From JAMXLG01 sp963818925 (GTDB taxonomy: Bacteria; Vulcanimicrobiota; Vulcanimicrobiia; Vulcanimicrobiales; Vulcanimicrobiaceae), in NCBI GenBank assembly GCA_963818925.1, contig CAWFTN010000001.1:2976001-3040000 (forward strand): a DNA stretch of 64,000 bases, read 5' to 3'. The notes below the pieces were generated by a model. The model had not been told where the DNA came from and did no database searches. It saw only the letters and a list, made by a program, of their open reading frames with translations. The position numbers and the translations under genes are program-made. Shown piece by piece: positions 9,151 to 17,260 of the stretch (the stretch's first letter is position 1; every line of letters begins with the position of its first letter).

Positions 9151-10296
9151 TTAGAACTTGACGGTAAAGTTGAGATTCGCGCTCGTCTGATTGAAGGTGT
9201 TGAGCGGAATCAGGTTATCCTGAAAATGGAACTGGTTGGCGGAGAGCGAGATCGCGCTCGTGCCCTTCAGTTGATATGTCAAACGCGCGCCGTAAATCAT
9301 GTTGTTGGCGTCGAGATTCGTCAAGCCCTGGACGCCGTACCCGCCGATAAGGTGCTGCGCATTCACTTGCAGGCTCGCGGTCAAACGTCGATTCACCGGT
9401 ACGGCAACGCCGGCTGAGAGCGTCTGTTTGTTAACGTCTGCGTACGCCGGGACGAACAACGGAAGATTATTCGTTACTTCAAAGTTCGATTGGCCGTCGA
9501 GGCTCGCCGCATCGAACACCGGTTGATTGACGGTCAGATGCTCGGTGTGGCCGGAAAGGTCGAGTCCGAGCTTCTGTTTACCGATGCGCGCGTCGAATGT
9601 CGCACCGCCGCCGTACGCCGTATCCTTGTATGCGAGCGCATCGGAACGCGCTTCCGCTGCATCGGCGTGCGTCTCCAAATGCACGTGTCCGAGACGCATC
9701 GGCACCGACACGTTTGCATTCGTCTGCGGTAACGTCGCTTCGGAACCCGCGCCGATCTCCGGCGCAGCGAAGCCCGACGCCGACGTCAACACGGGGCTCA
9801 GACTCAACGTTGTGTTCTGCTCGCCGCTCGGGATATCGAAGCGCAACGATTTCGGCGCGACCGTCGGCGCCGGCGCGGCATCTTGGTAGAAGCCCATCGC
9901 CGGTTGCGGCGACGACAGTTGCGGGGCCGTCAACGTGACCGTTTCATCGCCGGCCGCCTTCAGCGCCCGCGGCACGTAAGCGGACGTCGATACGCCGCGC
10001 GCACTTGGCGTCGGCACGGTTGTAATCATTGATGCGAGGCGCGGCAAGGAGATTGCCGGCATCGCAAGCGCATCGGGTTGCGCGGCGATTTCGATCGCGC
10101 GCGACACATTGAATGCAAACGCGCCGAGCGGTGACTCACTGCTCGTGTTCGGTTCGCTAAAACAACGATTGAAAAGTTCGGCGGAAAGCGAGATTGCCGG
10201 AGCGTCGAGCGACGGATATGCGGAGGCGGGGACGACAGCCGAAAACAACGACCCTGCGAGGGCCCCTATCGACAGCACGCTGACCGCGCGACGCAT
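9151..10296 (-). CDS. Secreted protein with candidate outer-membrane beta-barrel domain
   Basis: I do not recognise the family. The 381-residue product has a classical signal peptide (MRRAVSVLSIGALAGSLFSA, cleavage near ASA-YPS). A Pro/Ala/Ser-rich low-complexity middle follows. The C-terminal ~190 residues alternate polar and hydrophobic residues like transmembrane beta-strands and end LNFTVKF, the terminal aromatic typical of BAM substrates. A strong ribosome binding site (gggaggag) precedes the ATG at 10296. The TPR gene follows after nine bases, and the envelope supercluster ends 76 bases upstream. A role in the outer membrane is inferred; a porin-like or export function is possible but unproven. 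Confidence 0.7.
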   Translation of the reverse strand: MRRAVSVLSIGALAGSLFSAVVPASAYPSLDAPAISLSAELFNRCFSEPNTSSESPLGAFAFNVSRAIEIAAQPDALAMPAISLPRLASMITTVPTPSARGVSTSAYVPRALKAAGDETVTLTAPQLSSPQPAMGFYQDAAPAPTVAPKSLRFDIPSGEQNTTLSLSPVLTSASGFAAPEIGAGSEATLPQTNANVSVPMRLGHVHLETHADAAEARSDALAYKDTAYGGGATFDARIGKQKLGLDLSGHTEHLTVNQPVFDAASLDGQSNFEVTNNLPLFVPAYADVNKQTLSAGVAVPVNRRLTASLQVNAQHLIGGYGVQGLTNLDANNMIYGARLTYQLKGTSAISLSANQFHFQDNLIPLNTFNQTSANLNFTVKF

Positions 10297-10372
10297 GATC
10301 TCCTCCCGTACTCCGCGACTCCACCCGCCGCAGGTACCTTCTAGTATCGACCGCGCCGAGGGGTAGTTTCAG

Positions 10373-10789
10373 TTATAACACATCCGTGAGCTCGCCTGAG
10401 TCGGCCAGGTAGCGACGCGCGATGAGGACCGCTGCGTAGTCGTCGATTGGTCTAGGTGGCACTTGCATGCCTAGCGGAATGAGCCGGCGCCAGCCCCTCG
10501 GCGGATTGTCCGCGAAGTAAAGCGAGCGAGCCCTTAGCGTCGTTTCCCGTTCATCGACGAGACGGACCGGTACCCCGAGCGAAGCCAGAACCGTGCTCAG
10601 AGCGGAAGCATTCGTACCCTGTCCAAGCGCGATAGTCGCGACGTCGTGACGGACGACAAGCACTTTCGCTCGCGCGAGTAGCTCGTCGATGGCTTCGATC
10701 CCGCGATCGATCACGGCGCCGCCGCCGTCGACGATCGCGAACCCCGCCTTGCGCGTGCCGGGATCGATCCCTAAAACGAACCCGTTCAC
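10373..10789 (-). CDS. RuvC/YqgF-like RNase H-fold protein
   Basis: A 138-residue protein of the RNase H-like superfamily. It opens with LGIDPGTRKAGFAIVDGGG, whose Asp9 matches the first catalytic Asp of RuvC and YqgF (pre-16S rRNA nuclease/Holliday resolvase-like). VRLVDERET supplies an acidic residue, and DDYAAVLIARRYL near the C-terminus could supply the last one. It is shorter than RuvC and lacks the full YqgF signature, so a nuclease role is a family-level inference. Its ATG overlaps the stop of the DUF3084 gene by four bases, so it is the last gene of the envelope cluster despite having no obvious envelope function. Confidence 0.7.
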   Translation of the reverse strand: MNGFVLGIDPGTRKAGFAIVDGGGAVIDRGIEAIDELLARAKVLVVRHDVATIALGQGTNASALSTVLASLGVPVRLVDERETTLRARSLYFADNPPRGWRRLIPLGMQVPPRPIDDYAAVLIARRYLADSGELTDVL

Positions 10790-11730
10790 TTCGTCTTCGT
10801 GAGCGTGATGACGATCGGCACGCCGCCAACGTGCGGGTAGATGTCTTCGGCGGCAAATGCCGTGAGCGCGTAGTTGCCGCTTCCGTGGCTCAGCGTTTGC
10901 TGCATCGCTCCGGCGTCGGGATACGTCTGCACGACGCGCGTGTTCGTCGCGAAGAACGGCGGCAACCCACCGTACCGCTGCGCGACGTTCGACACGATTT
11001 GCACGAGTTCACCGACCGCGAGATTGATGTCCGCGTTGTGCCCACCCGGAATGACGAGATAGGCGATATTTTGGCCCTTGCTCAAGCGTTTCGAATCGGC
11101 GATGAGATTGAATTCGAAGTGGATTTCGTCGTTACGATAGAGGTTCTGATCTGCAGTCACGTACACGAGCAGATCATTGTCGAGTCCGGCAACCGTTACA
11201 TTCGGTTGGCCCGCAATGTCGTCCAGCTTCTTTTCGAAATCGGCCGGCGGACTGAACTTTTTCAAGCCGAGTTGCGTGTAGTTCGCATTCATCCACTGCA
11301 CGGCTTGATGGTAGAAGTCCGTCATCTCTTTCAACCGCTCGTCGGCCGGCGTACCCTTCTTGATCTTCTTGAAGAACGGCACCATCAAACTATCGACGCG
11401 TACCACTAATTGGCCTGTGTTGACCTTGCTTTCGAGATCGTTCTTCTGCGTCTGCAGTTGCGAAATTTGGAGGCTGATCTGATTCATGCGGAAGAGCGCG
11501 GTCTTCACTTGCTGCGAGAAAAAGACCGCGAGCAACATGGCTAGCAGCGCGATCAACATACCAGTGGCGACCGCAACGATCGTCGACGTGTAGCGCGGAC
11601 GAATGCCGAAGAGAGTCAAGCGTTTCCGGCCGACTTGATGGCCGACCCGGTCGCCGACGTACGCGATGACGCCCGATACGATCATAACGATCAGAATCGT
11701 GAGCGTTCCGCGAAGGATATCAGCGACCAT
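10786..11730 (-). CDS. DUF3084 membrane protein
   Basis: A 314-residue protein of the DUF3084 family, known mostly from cyanobacteria and of undefined function. Two N-terminal transmembrane segments (about residues 7-25 and 50-72) flank a short basic loop. A coiled-coil-like stretch (MNQISLQISQLQTQKNDLESK) and a soluble domain follow. It lies between lptF and the RuvC-like gene, six bases from the former and overlapping the latter. Position in the Lpt operon suggests an envelope role, perhaps an accessory to the transporter; this is inference from neighbourhood only. Confidence 0.8.
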   Translation of the reverse strand: MVADILRGTLTILIVMIVSGVIAYVGDRVGHQVGRKRLTLFGIRPRYTSTIVAVATGMLIALLAMLLAVFFSQQVKTALFRMNQISLQISQLQTQKNDLESKVNTGQLVVRVDSLMVPFFKKIKKGTPADERLKEMTDFYHQAVQWMNANYTQLGLKKFSPPADFEKKLDDIAGQPNVTVAGLDNDLLVYVTADQNLYRNDEIHFEFNLIADSKRLSKGQNIAYLVIPGGHNADINLAVGELVQIVSNVAQRYGGLPPFFATNTRVVQTYPDAGAMQQTLSHGSGNYALTAFAAEDIYPHVGGVPIVITLTKTK

Positions 11731-11736
11731 ACTTCG

Positions 11737-12867
11737 CTATACTTCCGCCGCTCTGCGAAGTCGCAGGAGGCCGACGATGGTGAAGATGACGTTCGGCATC
11801 CAGGCCCAAAGGCCGGCGAGCGAGAGAAACGCCTCGGAGACGTACGAGAAGACGACGAGCACGATGTAATAGACGAACACGATCGCAACAGCTACGCCGA
11901 ACCCGACGCTTGTTCCGCCACCACTGCGCGCCGCGCGCATGCCGTACGGAATCGCGATCAGGACGAAGACGAAGCAGGCGAAGGGCTGCGCGAGCTTCTC
12001 CTGATAGGTGGTGACATACTTGCGCAACTCCAGTTGCGTGAGTTGACCCGATTGCACGATCGTGCGAATCTGTTTGCGGCTCATCTGCTCGGGATCGGCG
12101 AGTTGGATGCGATTGACGATCTGCGCCGGGTTCTCGCCGAGTTCGACCTGTTGCTCGGCGACTTTCGGTTCCGCGAGCAGCGTGCCGTCCGGATTGAAGC
12201 GATAGAAACTTGCGTTCTCCAGCAGCCACTTCGATTGCGAGAAGTTCGCGCGATCGGCGAAGACGATCTGCGTCGGTGCATTGTTGCGATCGTACTGGAT
12301 GAGCGTGACGTGTAAAAGCGTCTGGGTGTGCGGATCGAGGGACGTCGCAATGGTCTCTTGGCGTCCGCCGCCCGGCAGCGGCGCCGATACGGTGACGTCG
12401 CGATTGAACACATTGGTATGCAGAATCGTGTTGTTTTCGATCGATGCAACGCGGTCGGCGGCGTAGGGCGCGAGGCGCTCTTGCACGACAAACGTGACGG
12501 CCGACATGACCAGGCCTGCAATGAGCAGCGGCAACGTTACCCGCAAAAAGCTAATGCCGCCGGCTTTCATCGCAACGATCTCGCTTTCGCCCGACAGCCG
12601 CTGAATCGTAAGCAGCGTTCCGAGCAAGAGCGCCATCGGAATGACGATCGACATGTACGACGGCAGCGACCACAAAAAGACTTGGACCGCCGCTCCCAGC
12701 GGCGCGTGCTCGGTCGAAACCAAACGCCCGATTGCGAGCAACTGCGTCGCCGCGAAGATCAACGTGAACGCCGCGAATCCAAAGCTAAACGGACCGGCAA
12801 GTTCCGCGATCATGTACCGGTCGAGGATCGTGTAGCGTAACGGCCGCAACGCGCTGAGAACTGACAC
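11737..12867 (-). CDS. LptF/LptG-family lipopolysaccharide export permease
   Basis: A 376-residue permease of the YjgP/YjgQ family, the inner-membrane part of the LptBFGC transporter that extracts lipopolysaccharide from the inner membrane. Three N-terminal transmembrane helices, a periplasmic beta-jellyroll domain (about residues 125-270) and three C-terminal helices fit the LptF/G topology. It starts with GTG, overlapping the lptB stop by one base (TAGTG). Only one such permease gene is in the cluster, whereas proteobacteria use an LptF-LptG pair, so it may work as a homodimer or have a partner elsewhere. Confidence 0.9.
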   Translation of the reverse strand: MSVLSALRPLRYTILDRYMIAELAGPFSFGFAAFTLIFAATQLLAIGRLVSTEHAPLGAAVQVFLWSLPSYMSIVIPMALLLGTLLTIQRLSGESEIVAMKAGGISFLRVTLPLLIAGLVMSAVTFVVQERLAPYAADRVASIENNTILHTNVFNRDVTVSAPLPGGGRQETIATSLDPHTQTLLHVTLIQYDRNNAPTQIVFADRANFSQSKWLLENASFYRFNPDGTLLAEPKVAEQQVELGENPAQIVNRIQLADPEQMSRKQIRTIVQSGQLTQLELRKYVTTYQEKLAQPFACFVFVLIAIPYGMRAARSGGGTSVGFGVAVAIVFVYYIVLVVFSYVSEAFLSLAGLWAWMPNVIFTIVGLLRLRRAAEV

Positions 12868-13613
12868 TAGAGCCGGAATCCCTCGCCGAGATAAAACTTA
12901 CGCGCGATCGGTGAATCGAGAACTTCTTGCGCCGAGCCGGAGACTTCGATGCGGCCGTTGTTCATTATGTAGGCACGATCGACGATCGCGAGCGTCTCGC
13001 GTACTTGGTGGTCGGTGATGAGAATTCCGATACCGCGATCGCGCAGTTGACGGATCATCGCTTGAATGTCGGAGACAGCGATCGGATCGATACCGGTGAA
13101 CGGCTCGTCGAGCAGCAAGAACGCCGGTTCCATGGCGATCGCGCGCGCGATTTCGACGCGGCGGCGTTCGCCGCCGGAAAGACTATCGCCGCGCGAATGG
13201 ATGCGTGCGCGCAATCCAAACTCTTCCAGCAGTGCGGGCAGCCGTTCGTTCTGCTCGCGGCGCGGAACGCCGTTCTGCTCCCAGATCAACCGAACGTTGT
13301 CTTCAACGGATAGTTTGCGGAAGATCGAGTTTTCTTGCGCGAGATAGCCGATGCCGTTGCGCGCGCGTTCGTACATCGGACGTCCGGAGAGTTCGATCTC
13401 GTTGTCGCCGATATCGAGCAGCACCGTGCCGCCGTCGGGTTTGACGAGTCCGACGACCATGTAGAACGTCGTCGTCTTGCCGGCGCCGTTGGGTCCCAAC
13501 AGGCCGACGACTTCGCCCTGATGCACTTCGGCCGTCACGCCGGCGACGACGGTGCGTTCGCCGTAGTTTTTGACCAGACCGCGGATTTTGATGGTGCGTT
13601 CGTTGTTATTCAT
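12867..13613 (-). CDS. lptB: Lipopolysaccharide export ATPase LptB
   Basis: A 248-residue ABC ATPase that powers lipopolysaccharide extraction and bridge transport. Visible motifs are Walker A GPNGAGKTT, Q-loop YLAQENSIFRKLSVEDN, signature LSGGERRRVEIARA, Walker B and D-loop FLLLDEPFTGIDPIAV, and the switch His in ITDHQVRETL. The FTGIDP and DHQVRE segments are characteristic of LptB. Its ATG overlaps the lptC stop (ATGA) and its stop overlaps the permease start, so lptC-lptB-lptF are translationally coupled. Confidence 0.95.
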   Translation of the reverse strand: MNNNERTIKIRGLVKNYGERTVVAGVTAEVHQGEVVGLLGPNGAGKTTTFYMVVGLVKPDGGTVLLDIGDNEIELSGRPMYERARNGIGYLAQENSIFRKLSVEDNVRLIWEQNGVPRREQNERLPALLEEFGLRARIHSRGDSLSGGERRRVEIARAIAMEPAFLLLDEPFTGIDPIAVSDIQAMIRQLRDRGIGILITDHQVRETLAIVDRAYIMNNGRIEVSGSAQEVLDSPIARKFYLGEGFRL

Positions 13614-14155
13614 TGCATCGTTGCATCAGTGAGCGCAGTATTGGAATCGAAGTGGTTCCCCGTTCCGCGAAACCCATTGGGGTTGGTAATCACGACGTTC
13701 CCATCACCGTGCACCATTTCCGTCGAGCGGTCGTAGCTCAGCGTATCGCACTGCAGCGTCATACCCTCGCTGTTGTGCGCGTGGACGCCGCCGCTCATCA
13801 CGAGCAGATTCGTCCGCTGATCGATCGTTGCGCGCGGCGCCGTCGCAGTGAGCACCGAACCGTCTTTTCCGAAGAAAGTGACGTACACGTCCTTATACGC
13901 GAGCGTCGCCGTACCCGCCGCGCCTTTGCTCTGAAACGAAGGCGTGAGAATCTCGAATTGTTTCCGGTTCGCTTTCGTCTCGATAAAACGTACCGGCCGG
14001 TGAGCCGAGCCGTGCCCGCTGATGCGTAGCGTTACCGGACTCGGCGTGACGCCCGGTTTCAAGCTCGGGGACGGCGACACGCCGCCGTTCGGCGATTTCG
14101 GGTTGCACGCCGCGAGCGCAATAACCGCCGCGGCCGCGAGTACGCGCCAGGTCAT
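13610..14155 (-). CDS. lptC: LptC-like lipoprotein of the lipopolysaccharide export system
   Basis: A 181-residue protein. The start at 14155 is preferred because it gives a lipoprotein signal (MTWRVLAAAAVIALAAC, lipobox ending at Cys17) and an ATGA overlap with the preceding ligase-like gene. A Pro/Ser linker is followed by a beta-jellyroll region (RFIETKANRKQFEILTPSF, TATAPRATIDQRTNLLVMSG, GDGNVVITNPNGFRGTG) typical of the LptC/LptA fold. LptC carries lipopolysaccharide from LptFG to LptA. Being a lipoprotein rather than having a transmembrane helix is a variant also known outside proteobacteria. No separate lptA or lptD is in the window. Confidence 0.85.
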   Translation of the reverse strand: MTWRVLAAAAVIALAACNPKSPNGGVSPSPSLKPGVTPSPVTLRISGHGSAHRPVRFIETKANRKQFEILTPSFQSKGAAGTATLAYKDVYVTFFGKDGSVLTATAPRATIDQRTNLLVMSGGVHAHNSEGMTLQCDTLSYDRSTEMVHGDGNVVITNPNGFRGTGNHFDSNTALTDATMQ

Positions 14156-15363
14156 GCGTCGACGATGCCGGTGCGCGCGGCGGCAAGCGCCAGCGCCAGC
14201 ATGGGAAGTAACAAGCCGAAAATAATCACGGTCACGGTATCGATCAGCCCTTGCACGAGCGTTCCCACAAGTCCCGCCGCAATTGCCAGGCCGAGCATAC
14301 GTGCATCCGCCGATGCTGCGCGCAGCCGCCGGCTCATCTCGACAGCGAATTCCCAGAGTGTCCACAGAAACGCTAAAAATCCGATGATGCCGAGCTCGGC
14401 GAGAAACGTCAGATACAAGCTGTGTGCATGGAAGGCCGTCTCATCCCCGTCGGGCAGCCGCACGAGCGGATAGAGGTGCGAAAAGCCGAACGGGCCGACG
14501 CCGGTCAAGGGGAATCGGTCGATCGCGCCGAGCGCCGCCTGCCAAATCGAAATGCGCGTGTAGTTTTCGCTCGGATTGTGGCGCGCGTTGAAGAGAAGCA
14601 ATACAACCGCGAGCGCCGCGAGCACAATTGCACCGGCGACGGCGACGCCGCGGCGGCGACGCGTTTGCAACGCGACGAAAAATCCGACCGCGCACGCAAG
14701 TCCGATCCAGCCCGTTCGCGAGAACGTCAGCACCATCGCGATCGCGCCCAGCACGAGCGCGACGGTCGCCGCGATGCGCAGCGCGCGCTCTTTGGCGACG
14801 CGCGCGACTGCATAAGCGAACGGTAGCAACACGATCGTGTAGCCGGCGAGCTCGCCGGGCAAGACGAACGTCCCGACCGCGCGTCCGTTCGCAATCGTAT
14901 ATTGACTCGCGGGAATGTGCGTGACGACCATCCCGATTGCAGCGCCGCATGCGACGATAGCGGACAGGGTGTACGACCAGTAGATTGCGCGTGCAACGTA
15001 TGGCGCGTCGTAGTATTGCATGAGCGTAATGTGCCAAATCATCGAAAGTCCGAAGATGCACATAAAGACGACGCCGTCGTGCGGATTGAGTCCGACAATC
15101 GCACTGAGAACGCCCGCCGCGAACCACGCCGCGAGCGGGCGCAAGAGCGGCACGGCGGCGCGCGACGGAAAGAACATCGCAACAACGGCCCACACCGCGA
15201 GCACGACCATGAGCGCAAGCACCGCGAGCGCTGCGGGCAGCGGCACGACCGAAACACCGGGGAACTGCACGTTCGTAAACGTGATGAACGACGGAAAGAG
15301 CGGCACGCAGGCAAAGGCAATCGCGAATCCAACCGGCGCGAACGTATTCCAGCGTTGGATCAC
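14152..15363 (-). CDS. O-antigen ligase/polymerase-like membrane protein
   Basis: A 403-residue polytopic protein with about ten to twelve hydrophobic segments and a periplasmic loop after residue ~270 (NPSENYTRISIWQAALG, then FPLTGVGPFGFSHLYP and AFHAHSLYLTFLAELG). This matches the Wzy_C domain of WaaL O-antigen ligases and Wzy polymerases, which act on undecaprenyl-linked glycan at the periplasmic face. The conserved His in the HAHSLYL segment is present. The gene overlaps the lpxB-related gene upstream and lptC downstream by four bases each. Ligase versus polymerase cannot be told from sequence; the Lpx/Lpt context favours ligase. Confidence 0.85.
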   Translation of the reverse strand: MIQRWNTFAPVGFAIAFACVPLFPSFITFTNVQFPGVSVVPLPAALAVLALMVVLAVWAVVAMFFPSRAAVPLLRPLAAWFAAGVLSAIVGLNPHDGVVFMCIFGLSMIWHITLMQYYDAPYVARAIYWSYTLSAIVACGAAIGMVVTHIPASQYTIANGRAVGTFVLPGELAGYTIVLLPFAYAVARVAKERALRIAATVALVLGAIAMVLTFSRTGWIGLACAVGFFVALQTRRRRGVAVAGAIVLAALAVVLLLFNARHNPSENYTRISIWQAALGAIDRFPLTGVGPFGFSHLYPLVRLPDGDETAFHAHSLYLTFLAELGIIGFLAFLWTLWEFAVEMSRRLRAASADARMLGLAIAAGLVGTLVQGLIDTVTVIIFGLLLPMLALALAAARTGIVDA

Positions 15364-16514
15364 GCGGACGTTCCTAGGATCGCGCGCGCGATAGCGGCGG
15401 CGCCGCCCGGCGGTCCCATGCGCGCGCGCCCGACGGCGCCCATGCGCGCGCGTCGCGAGTCATTGTCGAGCAGATCGAGCACGCCGTTCGACGCAATCTC
15501 GAGATCGGCGGGAAGCACCGTCAGCGCTTCACCGAGCAATCCATGCTGGCGCATGCGATACCAATGGCTCTTGCGATCCGAGGTCAGCTCGAACGCCATC
15601 ACAGGAACGGCGGCGGCGGCGGCCGCTTCATTTGCGGTGCCCGCTTGTCCCACGACCAGTTTCACGCGGCGCAACAACACGCCGATTTCGCCGCGCCATG
15701 CGCGCACGACGACGCGTTCGCCGAGCAACGCCTCGAACGGAATGCGCTCGCCGTCGCGTTCGCGCACGTCGAATCCGGCCTCGCGCGCGATCGCGGCAAA
15801 TCGTTTCGGATCGAGCATCGGCGCAATGGAGAACGCCGCGCCGAGTGACGGACGCGCCCGCGCGCAGCGCTCGACGACACGCAGCAGAAAACCGCCGTCG
15901 TCATATGCGCTTTCGCGGCTACCGGGGAAGACGGCCAGCGCCGGATCGAAGCCCGCCGTCGCTTCATCGGCGCGCGGATCGTCTTCCACGGCGAAAAGAT
16001 CGACGATGACGTTCCCGGGTGCAGCGGCGTTGACGCCGTGGCGACGCAGATCAACAGCCGTTGCATCGTCACGCACGAACGCGTTGCGCGCGCGTTTGAT
16101 CGCGCGGCGTTCCATCGGACCGTACGGCGCGACGAGCACGCTCTTCGCGGTACCGACGTATGTCGTCGGTGCGTGCGCGGCAAGTGTCATGAGAAGCGCG
16201 AAGACGTCGCCCACGGCAACGGTTGCGTCGTAGCGATTGCGCGCGCTTTTGAGAAAGCGGCGCTGCGCGAGCGTCAACCCGAGTAGTCCGCCGCGTACGT
16301 CACGCGCGATGTTTCCGACGTTGCCCATCGCGATGAGTCCGCCGCTCGGCATCACTCGTCGCGGACCGACTTCATTCATGAATCGCGCGCGGCTCTCGCC
16401 GACGAGCGCGATGTGGTCGATCTGTGTGTCGGGAGCGAGCCGCTTCACCTCTTCCGCGATGCGATCCGCGATCGCGATTTCGCCGTAGCCATTGGACACA
16501 AACAACAGGCGCAC
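15360..16514 (-). CDS. Lipid-A-disaccharide synthase-related protein
   Basis: A 384-residue GT-B type protein similar in layout to LpxB but diverged: MRLLFVSNGYGEIAIADRIA at the N-terminus, then AMGNVGNIARDVRGGL, VAVGDVFALLMTLAAHAPT, FPGSRESAYDDGGF, and VVGQAGTANEAAAAAAVPVMAFE in the nucleotide-sugar site. It matches the group called lipid-A-disaccharide synthase-related protein, known from cyanobacteria among others. A true lpxB lies one gene upstream, so this is not the only copy of the fold. It starts immediately after the phosphoesterase gene and overlaps the ligase-like gene (ATGA). It may add a sugar to lipid A or a related glycolipid; the reaction is unknown. Confidence 0.8.
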   Translation of the reverse strand: MRLLFVSNGYGEIAIADRIAEEVKRLAPDTQIDHIALVGESRARFMNEVGPRRVMPSGGLIAMGNVGNIARDVRGGLLGLTLAQRRFLKSARNRYDATVAVGDVFALLMTLAAHAPTTYVGTAKSVLVAPYGPMERRAIKRARNAFVRDDATAVDLRRHGVNAAAPGNVIVDLFAVEDDPRADEATAGFDPALAVFPGSRESAYDDGGFLLRVVERCARARPSLGAAFSIAPMLDPKRFAAIAREAGFDVRERDGERIPFEALLGERVVVRAWRGEIGVLLRRVKLVVGQAGTANEAAAAAAVPVMAFELTSDRKSHWYRMRQHGLLGEALTVLPADLEIASNGVLDLLDNDSRRARMGAVGRARMGPPGGAAAIARAILGTSA

Positions 16515-17260
16515 TACGGCGCACCGAGCAGCGGCAGCAGCTCGAACGAACGAATGGAGAAACGCCGCTTCGAATCCGAGTACTCGAGTTGCGTTCGCGA
16601 GACGTAGTGTCCGTATGGTCCCGCGTGCACAATCGGCACGCCGTTGACTTCTTCCGGCGTAAACAACGTATCGTGGCTATGGCCGCCGAGAATCAAATCG
16701 ATGCGCGGCACGCGTTCGGCGAGTTTGCGGTCGAGCGACAACCCGACGTGCGATAGCACGAGCAACATATCACCGTCGGGTACCTGCGCCGCATACGGCG
16801 CAACTGCATCCCACGGGTCGAGGAATCGCCAGCCGAAGATCTTCTCGTAGGGACTGCCCACGGGATACTGCATGATGAGCAGTCCCAGAATGTGGATGCG
16901 AGGCGCTCCTTCGACTGCGCCTTCGGCTCCGGTCAGGATGACACTGGGGGTGAACGGCAGTGGGCGGTTTTTCGTGTCCAGGAGATTTGTGCAGACGAGC
17001 GGGTGGTGCATCTTTTCCGCACGCGCGCGCAGCAGCGGGTACAGATAGTGGAACTCGCGATTGCCGATTGCTTGCGCGTCGACGCCGGCGGCATCGAGTT
17101 CGCGGACGATCGCTTCTCTTCGGTGGTACACCGTTTGACTGCCGCGTAGCGAATCGCCGCAATCGAAATAGAGTCCCGGGCGATCGGCGCGCAATGCTTG
17201 TAAGCGCGGAACAAAGCCGCGATGATCGTGCAAGTCGGACGTATGATACAGCCGGATCAA
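16514..17260 (-). CDS. Calcineurin-like metallophosphoesterase in the lpx operon
   Basis: A TTG at 17260 gives 248 residues and a TTGA overlap with the lpxB stop. Motifs follow the 5'-nucleotidase/UshA-type metallophosphatases: D9-L-H11, FDCGD (D36), G-N67-R68-E69-F, L-S-H171-V-G, and GGHSH (H194, H196). The usual GNHE reads GNRE, so the catalytic His is replaced by Arg. Residues about 105-120 (SVILTGAEGAVEGA) are encoded by a palindromic repeat inserted in frame. The operon lacks lpxH or lpxI, and a metallophosphatase next to lpxB is a natural candidate for UDP-2,3-diacylglucosamine hydrolysis; that is inference. No signal peptide is seen. Confidence 0.78.
   Translation of the reverse strand: MIRLYHTSDLHDHRGFVPRLQALRADRPGLYFDCGDSLRGSQTVYHRREAIVRELDAAGVDAQAIGNREFHYLYPLLRARAEKMHHPLVCTNLLDTKNRPLPFTPSVILTGAEGAVEGAPRIHILGLLIMQYPVGSPYEKIFGWRFLDPWDAVAPYAAQVPDGDMLLVLSHVGLSLDRKLAERVPRIDLILGGHSHDTLFTPEEVNGVPIVHAGPYGHYVSRTQLEYSDSKRRFSIRSFELLPLLGAP
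16903..16950. repeat. Palindromic repeat inside the metallophosphoesterase gene
   Basis: ctccttcgactgcg, cttcggctccg and gtcaggatgacactgggg match the right arm of the repeats at 7685-8324. The element is in frame and contributes roughly 16 codons to the host protein without a stop. Confidence 0.75.

Noticed and set aside
14902..16233. Open frame of 443 codons on the plus strand
   Set aside because: Covers the ligase-like and lpxB-related genes on the other strand and has an Arg/Ser-rich composition typical of shadows.
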